64,000 nt of DNA, taken from Faecalibacterium hattorii (lineage in GTDB: Bacteria; Bacillota; Clostridia; Oscillospirales; Ruminococcaceae). The position numbers and the translations under genes were made by a program. The DNA is taken from positions 1 through 64,000 of the forward strand of contig NZ_PRLC01000002.1 of assembly GCF_003287455.1 (NCBI RefSeq), written 5' to 3'. The notes below the pieces were generated by a model. That model did no database searches, was not told the DNA's origin, and was given only the letters and a program-made list of their open reading frames with translations. This document shows, piece by piece, positions 1 through 8,589 of this stretch; within the stretch, counting starts at the first letter, position 1; each line of letters opens with the position of its first letter.

Positions 1-140
1 GAGCCCTGTGCAGTACAGGATTCAGACCGTTGGGGCCGCTTAATTTGATTTTTGTCTAACTTTTGGGGTTCATTTCATAATCGCCATCGGGCCTTTACTT
101 TTTTCTACATACAAATATCGCAAAAAGCGTGAATTTTGTA
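1..140. other. Window edge, no gene seen
   Basis: AT-rich stretch downstream of queA up to the window edge. I see no convincing open reading frame, tRNA or clear hairpin terminator in it. It may hold the 3' untranslated end of the queA transcript. Confidence 0.4.
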
Positions 141-1169
141 TCAAACTATGAGCATCGCATCCCCAAAGCTGAAGAAGCGGTATTTCTCTTCTACAGCTAC
201 CTTATACGCGGCCATGGTCTTCTCATAGCCGTAGAGGGCGGAAACGAGCATGATGAGGGTGCTTTCGGGCAGGTGGAAGTTGGTGATGAGGCCATCGATG
301 CAGTTGAACTTGACGCCCGGATACAGGAAAATAGAGGTGTTTCCGCTGCAAGCCTTGATCTCGCCGTACTTGGCGGCGACGGCTTCCAGTGTGCGGCAGC
401 TCGTGGTGCCGACTGCGATGACCCGGTGCCCGGCGGCCTTGGTCTCCCGGATGCGCTGGGCGGTCTCCTCGCTGACAGAGTACCACTCGCTGTGCATCTT
501 GTGGTCGGCGATCTCATCCTCCATCACGGGGCGGAAGGTGCCGAGGCCGACGTGCAGGGTCACTTCAGCGATGCCGACGCCCTTGGCGCGGATGGTATCC
601 ATCAGCTCCGGGGTGAAGTGCAGACCGGCCGTCGGGGCGGCGGCGCTGCCAAGCTCCTTGGCGTAGACGGTCTGATACTGGCTCTGGTCTTCGAGCTGCT
701 TGGTGATATAGGGCGGCAGAGGCATTTTGCCAAATTCGTCCAGCTTTTCATAAAGCGTCTCGGTGTCATAATAAAATGTAACGAACTTGTTGCCGTCTTC
801 CAGCGTCTCGTCCACCACGGCCGTCAGGGTGCCGTCGCCGAAGCTCACCTTGGTGCCGGCCTGCATCCGCTTGCCGGGCTTGGCAAGGCACTCCCACTGG
901 TCGCCCTTGACCTGACGCAGCAGCAGCAGCTCGCAGACCGCGCCGGTAGGCTGCTTGACGCCCACGATGCGGGCGGGCAGGACCTTGGAGTTGTTGACGA
1001 CCAGCAGGTCGCCCGGCTCCAAATATTCCGGCAGGTCGTGGAAGATGCGGTGCTGGATGCTGTCGTCTTTCTGGCTCAAGACCATCAGCCGGGCCGAGTC
1101 ACGAGGGTTCGCCGGTTCCTGCGCGATGAGCTCTTTGGGTAAATCGTACCAAAAATCTTTTTTTAACAT
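141..1169 (-). CDS. queA: S-adenosylmethionine:tRNA ribosyltransferase-isomerase QueA
   Basis: Transfers and isomerises the ribosyl part of S-adenosylmethionine onto preQ1 in tRNA to give epoxyqueuosine, the penultimate step of queuosine synthesis in the cytoplasm. The protein is 342 residues, the usual QueA length. Family landmarks are visible: the start MLKKDFWYDLPKELIAQEP, the segment RDSARLMVL, the central AAPTAGLHFT, and GTTSCRTLE near the C-terminus. I chose the ATG at 1169 because the protein aligns with the family from this Met; an in-frame TTG at 1274 lies inside the promoter and would add 35 unrelated residues. The gene is monocistronic and divergent from the lysine operon. The tgt gene, often adjacent in other genomes, is not in the window. 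Confidence 0.95.
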   Translation of the reverse strand: MLKKDFWYDLPKELIAQEPANPRDSARLMVLSQKDDSIQHRIFHDLPEYLEPGDLLVVNNSKVLPARIVGVKQPTGAVCELLLLRQVKGDQWECLAKPGKRMQAGTKVSFGDGTLTAVVDETLEDGNKFVTFYYDTETLYEKLDEFGKMPLPPYITKQLEDQSQYQTVYAKELGSAAAPTAGLHFTPELMDTIRAKGVGIAEVTLHVGLGTFRPVMEDEIADHKMHSEWYSVSEETAQRIRETKAAGHRVIAVGTTSCRTLEAVAAKYGEIKACSGNTSIFLYPGVKFNCIDGLITNFHLPESTLIMLVSALYGYEKTMAAYKVAVEEKYRFFSFGDAMLIV

Positions 1170-1193
1170 GCTTCGCATTTGCCTTTCCGATGA

Positions 1194-1223
1194 TTGACAC
1201 GGAGGCCGTATCAATGTTATCAT
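1194..1223 (+). promoter_or_regulatory. Promoter of asd-dapA-dapB operon
   Basis: A -35 TTGACA at 1194-1199 and a -10 TATCAT at 1218-1223 are separated by 18 bp. The start would fall near 1230, leaving about 90 nt of leader before asd. No lysine riboswitch fits in that space. Confidence 0.6.
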
Positions 1224-1245
1224 AAAATCTGTGTAAACAGTATCT

Positions 1246-1274
1246 ATTATATTGCATAGGCGTCCGGTTTTCAA
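1246..1274 (-). promoter_or_regulatory. Promoter of queA
   Basis: On the minus strand, -35 TTGAAA (1274-1269) and a perfect -10 TATAAT (1251-1246) are 17 bp apart. Transcription would start near 1239, within about 10 bp of the oppositely directed asd start. Confidence 0.65.
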
Positions 1275-1321
1275 GCCATGTTCTGTGTGAATTTGTTTTT
1301 TTGAAAGGAAAGGTGCTGGAA

Positions 1322-2404
1322 ATGGAAAAACAATATAAAGTTGGTATCGTCGGTGCGACCGGCATGGTCGGTCAGCGCTTTGTCACGCTGCTGGAAAATC
1401 ATCCTTGGTTCAAGCTGACCACGCTGGCCGCTTCCGGCCGCAGCGCCGGAAAGACCTATGAGGAAGCCGTCGGCTCCCGCTGGGCTATGACCACTCCGAT
1501 GCCCGAAAGCGTCAAGAAGATGGTCGTGCTGGACGCCTCCAAGGTGGAAGAGGTCGCCTCTCAGGTGGACTTCATCTTCTGCGCGGTCAATATGCCCAAG
1601 GCCGAGATCAAGGCGCTGGAAGAGGCTTACGCCAAGGCAGAGTGCCCGGTGGTCTCCAACAACAGCGCAAACCGCGGCACCCCGGATGTGCCGATGGTGG
1701 TGCCGGAGATCAACGCCGACCACATCGAGATCATCCCGGCCCAGCGCAAGCGTCTGGGCACCAAGCGCGGCTTCATCGCAGTCAAGTCCAACTGCAGCTT
1801 GCAGAGCTACGTTCCCGCCCTGCACCCCCTGATGAAGGAGTTCGGCGTCAACAAGGCGCTGGTCTGCACCTATCAGGCCATTTCCGGCGCGGGCAAGACC
1901 TTCGACCGGATGCCGGAGATCATCGACAATGTGATCCCCTACATCGGCGGCGAGGAAGAAAAGAGCGAGCAGGAGCCGCTGAAGCTGTGGGGCCACATCG
2001 AGGGCGACAAGATCGTCAACGCCGAGAAGCCCGTCATCACCGCGCAGTGCTTCCGCGTCCCCGTTTCGGACGGCCACACCGCTGCTGTCTTCGTGAGCTT
2101 TGACAAGAAGCCCACCAAGGAGCAGATCCTCGAAGCATGGGCCAACTTCCGCGGCCCCGCACAGGAGCTGGAGCTGCCCAGCGCACCCAAGCAGTTCCTG
2201 CACTACTTCACCGAGAACGATCGTCCCCAGCCCAAGCTGGACCGCAACACCGAGAACGGCATGGCCGTCTGCCTCGGCCGTCTGCGGGAGGACACCCTGT
2301 TTGACTACAAGTTCGCCTGCATGAGCCACAACACCCTGCGCGGTGCGGCGGGCGGCGCTGTCCTGCTGGCCGAGCTGCTGGCCGCCAAGGGCTATTTTGA
2401 TTGA
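1322..2404 (+). CDS. asd: Aspartate-semialdehyde dehydrogenase
   Basis: Reduces aspartyl-4-phosphate to aspartate-4-semialdehyde with NADPH, the branch-point intermediate for lysine/DAP, threonine and methionine. The 360-residue protein opens with the dinucleotide-binding motif GIVGATGMVGQRF. It carries the active-site cysteine in VKSNCSLQSY (about residue 158) and the catalytic histidine region VPVSDGHTAAVFV (about 240-250). The short spacing and overall sequence resemble the archaeal/fungal-type ASADH branch more than the E. coli enzyme. The ATG at 1322 follows AAAGGAAAGG at a good distance; an upstream TTG at 1301 has no such site. First gene of the lysine operon. Confidence 0.95.
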   Translation: MEKQYKVGIVGATGMVGQRFVTLLENHPWFKLTTLAASGRSAGKTYEEAVGSRWAMTTPMPESVKKMVVLDASKVEEVASQVDFIFCAVNMPKAEIKALEEAYAKAECPVVSNNSANRGTPDVPMVVPEINADHIEIIPAQRKRLGTKRGFIAVKSNCSLQSYVPALHPLMKEFGVNKALVCTYQAISGAGKTFDRMPEIIDNVIPYIGGEEEKSEQEPLKLWGHIEGDKIVNAEKPVITAQCFRVPVSDGHTAAVFVSFDKKPTKEQILEAWANFRGPAQELELPSAPKQFLHYFTENDRPQPKLDRNTENGMAVCLGRLREDTLFDYKFACMSHNTLRGAAGGAVLLAELLAAKGYFD

Positions 2405-2443
2405 TCTGCGTTTGGAAACGCAGCAAAAAGGAGATTTTACACT

Positions 2444-3331
2444 ATGAAGAATCCTGTCTTTACCGGCGCGGGCGTGGCGATCATCACCCCGATGTACGAG
2501 GATGGCAGCGTCAATTTCGACGAACTGGGACGCATCATTGAGGACCAGATCGCCCGCGGCACCGATGCCATCGTCATCTGCGGCACCACCGGCGAGTGCT
2601 CCACCATGACCGATGAGGAGCAGCTGGCTGCCATCAAGTTCACCGTCGATACCGTGAACCACCGCGTTCCGGTCATCGCCGGTGCCGGTTCCAACGACAC
2701 CGACCACGGCTGTGCACTGGCGGCAAAGTCTGCCGAGTGCGGCGCAGACGCCCTGCTGCTGGTCACCCCGTACTACAACAAGACCACACAGGCTGGTCTG
2801 GTGGTACACTTCACCGCCATGGCGGACGCCGCCGGCATCCCGGTCATCGTCTACAATGTGCCTTCCCGCACCGGCCTGAACATCGCTCCGGAAACGGCGC
2901 TGGAGCTGAGCAAGCACCCCCTCATCAACGGCATCAAGGAAGCTTCCGGCAACATTTCGCAGGTGGCGAAGATCGCACAGCTTTGCGGTGACGAGTTGAA
3001 CATCTATTCCGGCAACGACGATCAGGTGGTTCCCCTGCTGTCTCTGGGCGGCAAGGGCGTCATCAGTGTGGTCTCCAACGTCAAGCCGGAACTGGTGCAC
3101 GCGTGCTGCAAGGCATGGTTCGAGGGCGATACCAAGAAGGCTTGCCAGCTGCAGTTGGAGATGCTGCCGCTGGCCGATGCCCTCTTCTGCGAGGTCAACC
3201 CCATCCCGGTCAAGTACGCGATGAACGTGCTGGGCTGGAACGCGGGCGCATGCCGTCTGCCGCTGGTGGAGCCCAGCGACGCCCACAAGGAGAAGATCGA
3301 ACAAGCGCTGGCCGCAGAAGGTCTGATTTAA
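2444..3331 (+). CDS. dapA: 4-hydroxy-tetrahydrodipicolinate synthase
   Basis: Condenses pyruvate with aspartate semialdehyde, the first committed step of lysine and meso-DAP synthesis. The protein is 295 residues with a class I aldolase (NAL family) fold. The substrate loop CGTTGECSTM is present, the catalytic Tyr lies in VIVYNVPSRTG (about residue 134) and the Schiff-base Lys in GIKEASGN (about 162). AAAAGGAG precedes the ATG. It sits 39 nt after asd, so its product feeds straight into dapB downstream. Whether it is lysine-inhibited cannot be read reliably from sequence alone. Confidence 0.97.
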   Translation: MKNPVFTGAGVAIITPMYEDGSVNFDELGRIIEDQIARGTDAIVICGTTGECSTMTDEEQLAAIKFTVDTVNHRVPVIAGAGSNDTDHGCALAAKSAECGADALLLVTPYYNKTTQAGLVVHFTAMADAAGIPVIVYNVPSRTGLNIAPETALELSKHPLINGIKEASGNISQVAKIAQLCGDELNIYSGNDDQVVPLLSLGGKGVISVVSNVKPELVHACCKAWFEGDTKKACQLQLEMLPLADALFCEVNPIPVKYAMNVLGWNAGACRLPLVEPSDAHKEKIEQALAAEGLI

Positions 3332-3346
3332 ATAAAATGCAGGTCC

Positions 3347-3376
3347 AATGCCCGGTGGAATGCTCTTCCGGGCATT
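3347..3376 (+). other. Intercistronic hairpin between dapA and dapB
   Basis: A 9-bp perfect stem (AATGCCCGG / CCGGGCATT) with a 12-nt loop fills the dapA-dapB gap. It is not followed by a U-run, so it looks more like an mRNA-stability or processing hairpin than a terminator. Confidence 0.5.
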
Positions 3377-3424
3377 TGGCCTCTTTCGGAAAATGAGCGG
3401 AACAAAACAACGAGGTAAAATCAA

Positions 3425-4183
3425 ATGACGGATATCATCATTCAGGGCATCGGCGGCCGCATGGGCCATGTGCTGTGCGAGATGATCGCAAAGCGCGAGG
3501 ATTGCCGCGTGGTGGCCGGTATCGACGTGAAGGACGGCGAGCAGAACGGCATCCCCGTGTACGACAGCTTGGAGAAGCTGGAAGGCAAGGGCGATGTCAT
3601 CATCGACTTCAGCTCCCCCGCCGCCGTGGAAAAGGCTCTGCCTTATTGCGAAGCCCACAAGCTGCCCATCGTGGTCTGCACCACCGGCCTGTCCGAGGAG
3701 CTGCAGTTGAAAGTCGTGCAGCTCTCCCGCACCGTGGCCGTGTTCAAGAGTGCCAATATGTCCATGGGCATCAATGTGCTGTCCGAGCTGTGCAAGCGCG
3801 CTTCTGCCATCCTCGGCGTGGATTATGACGTTGAGATCGTGGAGCAGCACCATCACAACAAGCTGGATGCACCCAGCGGCACGGCTCTGATGCTGGCCGA
3901 CGCCATCAACGAGGAGAACAACGGCGAGTATCATTACGTCTATGACCGCTCCTCCGTCCGCCAGAAGCGCGACCCGAAGGAGATCGGCATCAGCTCGGTG
4001 CGCGGCGGCAGCATCGTGGGCGACCACGAAGTGCTGTTCTGCGGGCAGGATGAGGTCATCACCCTCAAGCATACCGCTTATTCCCGCAGCATTTTTGCGA
4101 ATGGCGCAGTGAATGCCGCCGTTTATCTTGCAAAAAAGGAGCCGGGGCTGTACAATATGGGTAACATGATCGCAGAAATGTGA
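3425..4183 (+). CDS. dapB: 4-hydroxy-tetrahydrodipicolinate reductase
   Basis: NAD(P)H-dependent reductase acting on the DapA product in the lysine/DAP pathway. The 252-residue protein begins with the nucleotide-binding loop IIQGIGGRMGHVL. The catalytic signature EQHHHNKLDAPSGTA is near residue 145, and the C-terminal substrate-binding part contains GGSIVGDHEV. The ATG follows CGAGGT by 9 nt. It is third in the operon, 93 nt after dapA because of an intervening hairpin. Later DAP-pathway genes (for example a dapL-type aminotransferase) are not in this window. Confidence 0.97.
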   Translation: MTDIIIQGIGGRMGHVLCEMIAKREDCRVVAGIDVKDGEQNGIPVYDSLEKLEGKGDVIIDFSSPAAVEKALPYCEAHKLPIVVCTTGLSEELQLKVVQLSRTVAVFKSANMSMGINVLSELCKRASAILGVDYDVEIVEQHHHNKLDAPSGTALMLADAINEENNGEYHYVYDRSSVRQKRDPKEIGISSVRGGSIVGDHEVLFCGQDEVITLKHTAYSRSIFANGAVNAAVYLAKKEPGLYNMGNMIAEM

Positions 4184-4229
4184 AAGTGCCGGAACTTGGA
4201 GCCCTTACGGGCAGAATGGAGTGTTTACT

Positions 4230-4697
4230 ATGTACGGTGTATCGAAGATCAACATCGAACCCAGCCTCATGATGATCAGCGTTCAGGATGTCGAGTTCAA
4301 GGGCAACAGTCTGGCACGTTATCTGCAGATCTTTGCCGATACCGGCGTTGTGGTGGATATGATCAGCCAGAGCGCCCCCCACGGCACCACCATTGATTTC
4401 AGCTTTACCGCCTCCTCCAGCGACCTTCCGCTTGTGATGAAGGCCATCTCTGCCGCCAACCTCGATAAAGACGCCAAAGCTTCCCCGCTGATCAGCGTCG
4501 GCTACTCCAAGCTGAACCTCTTCGGCGAGGAAATGGTCACCAGCTGCGGCGTGGCCGCCCGCGCCCTGAATGCGCTGGCCATGGCAGACATCGAAGTGCT
4601 GCTCATCACCACCAGCGACTTGGATATTTCCCTGCTGGTCCGCGCGGAGAATGAAGATGCCGCCTACGATGTGCTGAAGAAAGCCTTCGAGCTGTAA
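4230..4697 (+). CDS. Stand-alone ACT-domain protein (aspartokinase regulatory-domain type)
   Basis: A 155-residue protein built of what look like two ACT-like halves. The N-terminal part runs to about residue 75 (NIEPSLMMISVQDVEFKGNS, then FADTGVVVDMISQ). The C-terminal part contains VGYSKLNLFGEEM, then GVAARALNALAMADIEVLLI and TTSDLDISLLV. This matches the tandem ACT module at the C-terminus of aspartate kinases, but there is no kinase domain. As last gene of the asd-dapA-dapB operon it could bind an end-product amino acid and act in trans. That role is inference. The ATG at 4230 is preferred over an in-frame GTG at 4221 because AATGGAG lies upstream at good spacing. Confidence 0.8.
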   Translation: MYGVSKINIEPSLMMISVQDVEFKGNSLARYLQIFADTGVVVDMISQSAPHGTTIDFSFTASSSDLPLVMKAISAANLDKDAKASPLISVGYSKLNLFGEEMVTSCGVAARALNALAMADIEVLLITTSDLDISLLVRAENEDAAYDVLKKAFEL

Positions 4698-4735
4698 GCA
4701 ACGGCACCATTTTTCCATCCATCGATACAAGCAAC

Positions 4736-4782
4736 AAACGCCCCGCTCCCCTCTCATTTGTGAGAAGGAAGCGGGGCGTTTT
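4736..4782. terminator. Bidirectional terminator, lysine operon / tyrS
   Basis: A 12-bp stem (AAACGCCCCGCT / AGCGGGGCGTTT) ends in a T-run on the plus strand and has A/T flanks on the minus side. It separates the convergent ACT gene and tyrS. Confidence 0.85.
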
Positions 4783-4810
4783 GCAGTTTGGTTTTCTGGT
4801 GTTTCCGGGG

Positions 4811-6028
4811 TTACAGGGTCACCTTGTGGTAGACCTTCTTGCCCTTCTTGATGACGATGCCCTTGGTCAGTTGATCTGCGGTGAAGCTGACGGTGGGAGC
4901 TGCGACCTTCTCACCATCGACGAGGACGCCGCCCTGCACGACCAGACGGCGGGCTTCGCCGTTGGAAGCGGCCAGACCGGCCTTGACCATCAGGGTCAGG
5001 ATGCCGATGGAGCCATCGGTCAGATCCGCCTCGGTCAACTGGGTGGCGGGCATATGCTCGGTATCTGCGGCACCGCTGAACAGAGCGCGGGCGGCCTTCT
5101 GTGCCTTTTCGGCCTCTTCCTTGCCGTGGACCATGCTGGTCAGCTCGTAGGCAAGGATCTCCTTTGCCTCGTTCAGGCGCTCGTCCTTCCAAGTGCTCAT
5201 CTCGTCGATCTGCTCCAGCGGCAGGAAGGTCAGCATCCGAATGCACTTCATGACATCCGCATCGCCAACGTTGCGCCAGTACTGATAGAACTCGAAGGGG
5301 CTGGTCTTGTTGGGGTCGAGCCAGACGGCGTTGCCCGCGGTCTTACCCATCTTCTTGCCCTGCGAATCGGTCAGCAGGGTGATGGTCATAGCGTAGGCAT
5401 CCTTGCCCAGCTTGCGGCGGATCAGCTCGGTGCCGCCCAGCATGTTGCTCCACTGGTCATCGCCGCCGAACTGCATGTTGCAGCCGTAGTGCTGGAACAT
5501 GTAGTAGAAGTCGTAGCTCTGCATGATCATGTAGTTGAATTCGAGGAAGGACAGGCCCTTCTCCATCCGCTGTTCATAGCATTTGGCGCGCAGCATGTTG
5601 TTGACGGAGAAGCAAGCGCCCACATCGCGCAGCAGCTCCACGTAATTCAGATTCAGCAGCCAGTCGGCGTTGTTCAGCATCAGAGCCTTACCGTCGGAGA
5701 AGTCGATGAATTTTTCCATCTGCTTCTTGAAGCATGCCGCGTTGTGAGCAATGTCTTCCTTGGTCAGCATCTTGCGCATGTCGGTGCGGCCGGAGGGGTC
5801 GCCGATCATGGTGGTGCCGCCGCCGATCAGAGCGATAGGCTTATTGCCCGCCATCTGCAGACGCTTCATCAGGGTCAGCGCCATGAAGTGACCGGCAGTC
5901 AGGCTGTCGGCCGTGCAGTCAAAGCCGATGTAGAAGGTGGCTTTGCCGTTGTTGATAAGGTCGATGATCTCCTCATCGGTGATCTGAGCAACCAGACCGC
6001 GAGCCTTGAGTTCTTCGTAGAGAGTCAT
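4811..6028 (-). CDS. tyrS: Tyrosyl-tRNA synthetase
   Basis: Charges tRNA-Tyr. The protein is 405 residues, the bacterial TyrRS length. The Rossmann catalytic domain has the HIGH-equivalent LTAGHFMAL (about residue 45) and the KMSKS-equivalent GKKMGKTAG (about 230). The C-terminal S4 RNA-binding domain ends with GGVLVDGEK and KGKKVYHKV. The ATG at 6028 follows AGGAGGAACT; an in-frame extension to 6082 lies in the T-box leader and is not family sequence. Expression is controlled by the T-box element just upstream, so charging of tRNA-Tyr should feed back on this gene. Confidence 0.97.
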   Translation of the reverse strand: MTLYEELKARGLVAQITDEEIIDLINNGKATFYIGFDCTADSLTAGHFMALTLMKRLQMAGNKPIALIGGGTTMIGDPSGRTDMRKMLTKEDIAHNAACFKKQMEKFIDFSDGKALMLNNADWLLNLNYVELLRDVGACFSVNNMLRAKCYEQRMEKGLSFLEFNYMIMQSYDFYYMFQHYGCNMQFGGDDQWSNMLGGTELIRRKLGKDAYAMTITLLTDSQGKKMGKTAGNAVWLDPNKTSPFEFYQYWRNVGDADVMKCIRMLTFLPLEQIDEMSTWKDERLNEAKEILAYELTSMVHGKEEAEKAQKAARALFSGAADTEHMPATQLTEADLTDGSIGILTLMVKAGLAASNGEARRLVVQGGVLVDGEKVAAPTVSFTADQLTKGIVIKKGKKVYHKVTL

Positions 6029-6067
6029 GGATAGTTCCTCCTGTTGTTGTGGGCAGAGGGAAAAGAA

Positions 6068-6365
6068 AACGCCCCCTGCCAAAATAAATTTGGCAGAGGG
6101 CGAGAAAAAATCGCGGTACCACCTCTGTTTGCCGCCTCCTCACGGAAACGGCCTCACGAGTGCATGCCCCAGAGTAGGACGACACTCCTGCGTTTGTAAC
6201 GCTCGCACGCGGCACGGCCTACTAGAGAAAACTTCTCATTCAGCTTGCAGCTCCGGGAGGTATTTCCCCCGTTGCTCTGCACGCCCCTTTCACCAACCGG
6301 GGCCTCTCTGGGCAGAGCGCTTCAGGGTACTTGTTCCCTTCTTCGCCTTTCAACGAAAGCCAGTT
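6068..6365 (-). promoter_or_regulatory. T-box leader, tyrosine-specific
   Basis: Untranslated tyrS leader on the minus strand. The conserved T-box sequence AGGTGGTACCGCG lies at about 6124-6111. It is followed by a strong terminator hairpin (6101-6068) with arms CCCTCTGCCAAA and TTTGGCAGGGG plus a U-run. In the stem I region, GAAATACCTCCC places a TAC Tyr codon at 6262-6260 as the likely specifier. Uncharged tRNA-Tyr would pair with the specifier and with the T-box bulge to favour antitermination. Outer limits are approximate. Confidence 0.9.
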
Positions 6366-6386
6366 TAACACATTTCCGGAAGCTTG

Positions 6387-8063
6387 TCAATCACGAGTTT
6401 CCCGCTCGGCAATGCCCAGCATCTCCCGCGCGTTGGCACGGGAAAGCTCGGTGACATGGTCGCCGGAAATGATATGCGCCAGCGCATCCACCCGGCCCTC
6501 CTGATCAAGGGGATGGATCTCGGTATAGGTGCGCTCGTTTGCAACATTTTTCTGGATGAGCAGATGGCAGTCAGCCAGTGCAGCAATCTGTGCGGTGTGG
6601 GTGATGCAGAGGATCTGGTGGTCCTTTGCGCTCTGCTTGAGCACCTCGCCGATGCGGCTGGCAGCCTTGCCCGAAACGCCGCTGTCGATCTCATCGTAGA
6701 TGACGGTGGGCACGGCGTCCTTGTCCGCCATTGCGTTCTTGATGGCCAGCGTAATGCGGCTCAGCTCGCCGCCGGACGCGATCTTTGCCAGCGGCTTCGG
6801 GGCCTCACCGGGGTTGGTGGAGATATAAAATTCCACGCTGTCCTGTCCATGGCTGGCCAGCGGCCCCCTTGTGTGGCGGAGCGTCATTCGGACGCCGGGC
6901 ATGTTCAGAAAATCCAGCGTGCCGGAAATGCGTTTGTTCAGCTCTTCGAAAGCTTTCAGGCGGGTCTGGGTCAGCGCCTCGGCCTTATCCCGCGCCAGCA
7001 CATAAAGCCGGTGCTTTTCCGCTTGCAGCTGTTCGGCCCGCTCCTCCGAGAACTGGATGCGTTCCAGCTCTTCTCGCGCCCGCTGGCCAAAAGCGATGAT
7101 ATCTTCCACCGTATCGCCGTACTTGCGCTTGAGCTTGTAGATCCGATCGATGCGCTGTTCGATCTCGTCCAGTTCTGCATCATTTGTATCATATCCATCG
7201 AGCCGGTTGATGAGGTCGGCGGAGAAATCCTTGGCGGAATAATAGAGGTCCAGCAGCTGCCCAGCGGCAGCGGAAAGGCTCCCGTCCACCTGTGAAGCGG
7301 CGTCAATGGCATTGGAAGCTTCGCCCAGCAGATCGACTGCACCGGGCGTCTCGTCGTCACCCGAAAGCAGAGCGTAGCTCTGGGAGATGCGCTCCCGGAT
7401 GGTGGAGGCGTTCGCCAGCACCCTGCGGCGGGCATCCAGCGTTTCCTCTTCCCCTGCCGTCAGCGCGGCATCCTCGATCTCCTGAACCTGATAGCTCAAC
7501 AGGTCGATGCGGCGCTGTTTTTCCGCTTCATCGGTGATGATGGCATCCAGTTCCTTTTTGACCTTGATGAGTTCCCGGTAGACCGCATAATATTCCTGAA
7601 ATTCTGCGCCGTTCTGGGCATAGGCGTCCAGAATGCCCTCGTGGCGGGCCGGGTTCAGCAGACCCACCGAGTCGTGCTGGCCGTTGATGTTAATCAGTCC
7701 GCCGCACAGCTCCCGCAGGATGGCCGCTGTGGCGGGCATCCCGTTGATGCGGCAGGTGCTCTTGCCCTCGGCGGTGATCTCCCGGCTCAGGGTCAGCGCC
7801 TCCGAGCGCTCGTACCCCGCCTTCTCCAGACTGTCCAGAACCGAAGGGGGCACATCGTCGAAGGCAGCGCGGATGACCGCCTTGGCAGCTCCGGTGCGCA
7901 CGAGATCCTTGGACGTCCGGTTGCCGAGGATGGCGTTGATGGAATCAATCAGGATCGATTTGCCCGCGCCTGTTTCGCCGGTGAGGACGTTCAGCCCCTT
8001 TTCAAAATGCACATTGGCTTTCTGGATGACTGCAACATTTTCGATTTGCAGACTACTCAGCAT
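6387..8063 (-). CDS. recN: DNA repair protein RecN
   Basis: SMC-like ATPase acting early in double-strand break repair. The protein is 558 residues. It has an N-terminal Walker A (TGETGAGKSIL, about residue 30), long central coiled coils (about 150-350), and a C-terminal ABC half with SGGELSRI and Walker B VIYDEIDSGVSG. Last gene of the operon that starts at asp23, immediately after argR, as in Bacillus subtilis. Confidence 0.96.
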   Translation of the reverse strand: MLSSLQIENVAVIQKANVHFEKGLNVLTGETGAGKSILIDSINAILGNRTSKDLVRTGAAKAVIRAAFDDVPPSVLDSLEKAGYERSEALTLSREITAEGKSTCRINGMPATAAILRELCGGLININGQHDSVGLLNPARHEGILDAYAQNGAEFQEYYAVYRELIKVKKELDAIITDEAEKQRRIDLLSYQVQEIEDAALTAGEEETLDARRRVLANASTIRERISQSYALLSGDDETPGAVDLLGEASNAIDAASQVDGSLSAAAGQLLDLYYSAKDFSADLINRLDGYDTNDAELDEIEQRIDRIYKLKRKYGDTVEDIIAFGQRAREELERIQFSEERAEQLQAEKHRLYVLARDKAEALTQTRLKAFEELNKRISGTLDFLNMPGVRMTLRHTRGPLASHGQDSVEFYISTNPGEAPKPLAKIASGGELSRITLAIKNAMADKDAVPTVIYDEIDSGVSGKAASRIGEVLKQSAKDHQILCITHTAQIAALADCHLLIQKNVANERTYTEIHPLDQEGRVDALAHIISGDHVTELSRANAREMLGIAERETRD

Positions 8064-8079
8064 GGTAATTTCTCCCGCA

Positions 8080-8565
8080 TTATTTTTGTCCGATGTGGTG
8101 GGTCAGCTCGGTGCAGATGGTCTTGGCATCCCGTTCCGAGCGCGCCACGATCAGGAACGTATCGTCGCCGGACAGTGTTCCGACAACATTTTTCCATTTC
8201 AAAGCGTCGAACACCTCACAGGCCGCGTTCGCCATACCGGAGTAGCATTTGACGAGAACCACATGTCCGGCATAGTCCACGCCGAGGACGGATTCGTGAA
8301 AGATCGTCTCAAAACGGCCCTGAATTTTAGGGTTCAGCGCTTCGTTGTGGCTGGAAACATACCGGTAACCGGTGCTCGTCGCGGCTTTTACAAGGCTGAG
8401 TTCCCGGATATCACGGGAGATGGTGGCCTGTGTGGCGTCGAACCCTTCCTTCCGCAGATAGTCGAGCAGAGACTCCTGACGGCTGATCGGATATTCTTGG
8501 ATCAAGCGCAGGATCGCCTGCTGACGCTCCCGTTTGCTTTTGGCATCGCCTCGGCTGCTGGCCAT
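8080..8565 (-). CDS. argR: Arginine repressor ArgR/AhrC
   Basis: Arginine-responsive DNA-binding hexamer that represses arginine synthesis genes. The 161-residue protein has an N-terminal winged helix (about 10-75; RQESLLDYLRKEGFDATQAT, then SRDIRELSLVK). The C-terminal oligomerisation and arginine-binding domain contains GTLSGDDTFLIVARSE. The ATG at 8565 follows GAAAGGGGA; a longer frame to 8586 has no site. The position between nadK and recN matches the ahrC-recN pair of Firmicutes. Confidence 0.95.
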   Translation of the reverse strand: MASSRGDAKSKRERQQAILRLIQEYPISRQESLLDYLRKEGFDATQATISRDIRELSLVKAATSTGYRYVSSHNEALNPKIQGRFETIFHESVLGVDYAGHVVLVKCYSGMANAACEVFDALKWKNVVGTLSGDDTFLIVARSERDAKTICTELTHHIGQK

Positions 8566-8589
8566 ACGGTTTCCCCTTTCTATCAAAAC

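Noticed and set aside
1230-1321. Lysine riboswitch ahead of asd
   Set aside because: Leader is under 100 nt, too short, and lacks the conserved core.
1271-4072. 933-codon open frame on the minus strand through asd-dapA-dapB
   Set aside because: Shadow of three well-recognised plus-strand genes; high GC keeps the antisense frame open. Sequence is low in family features.
4760-6034. 424-codon plus-strand frame
   Set aside because: Antisense to tyrS.
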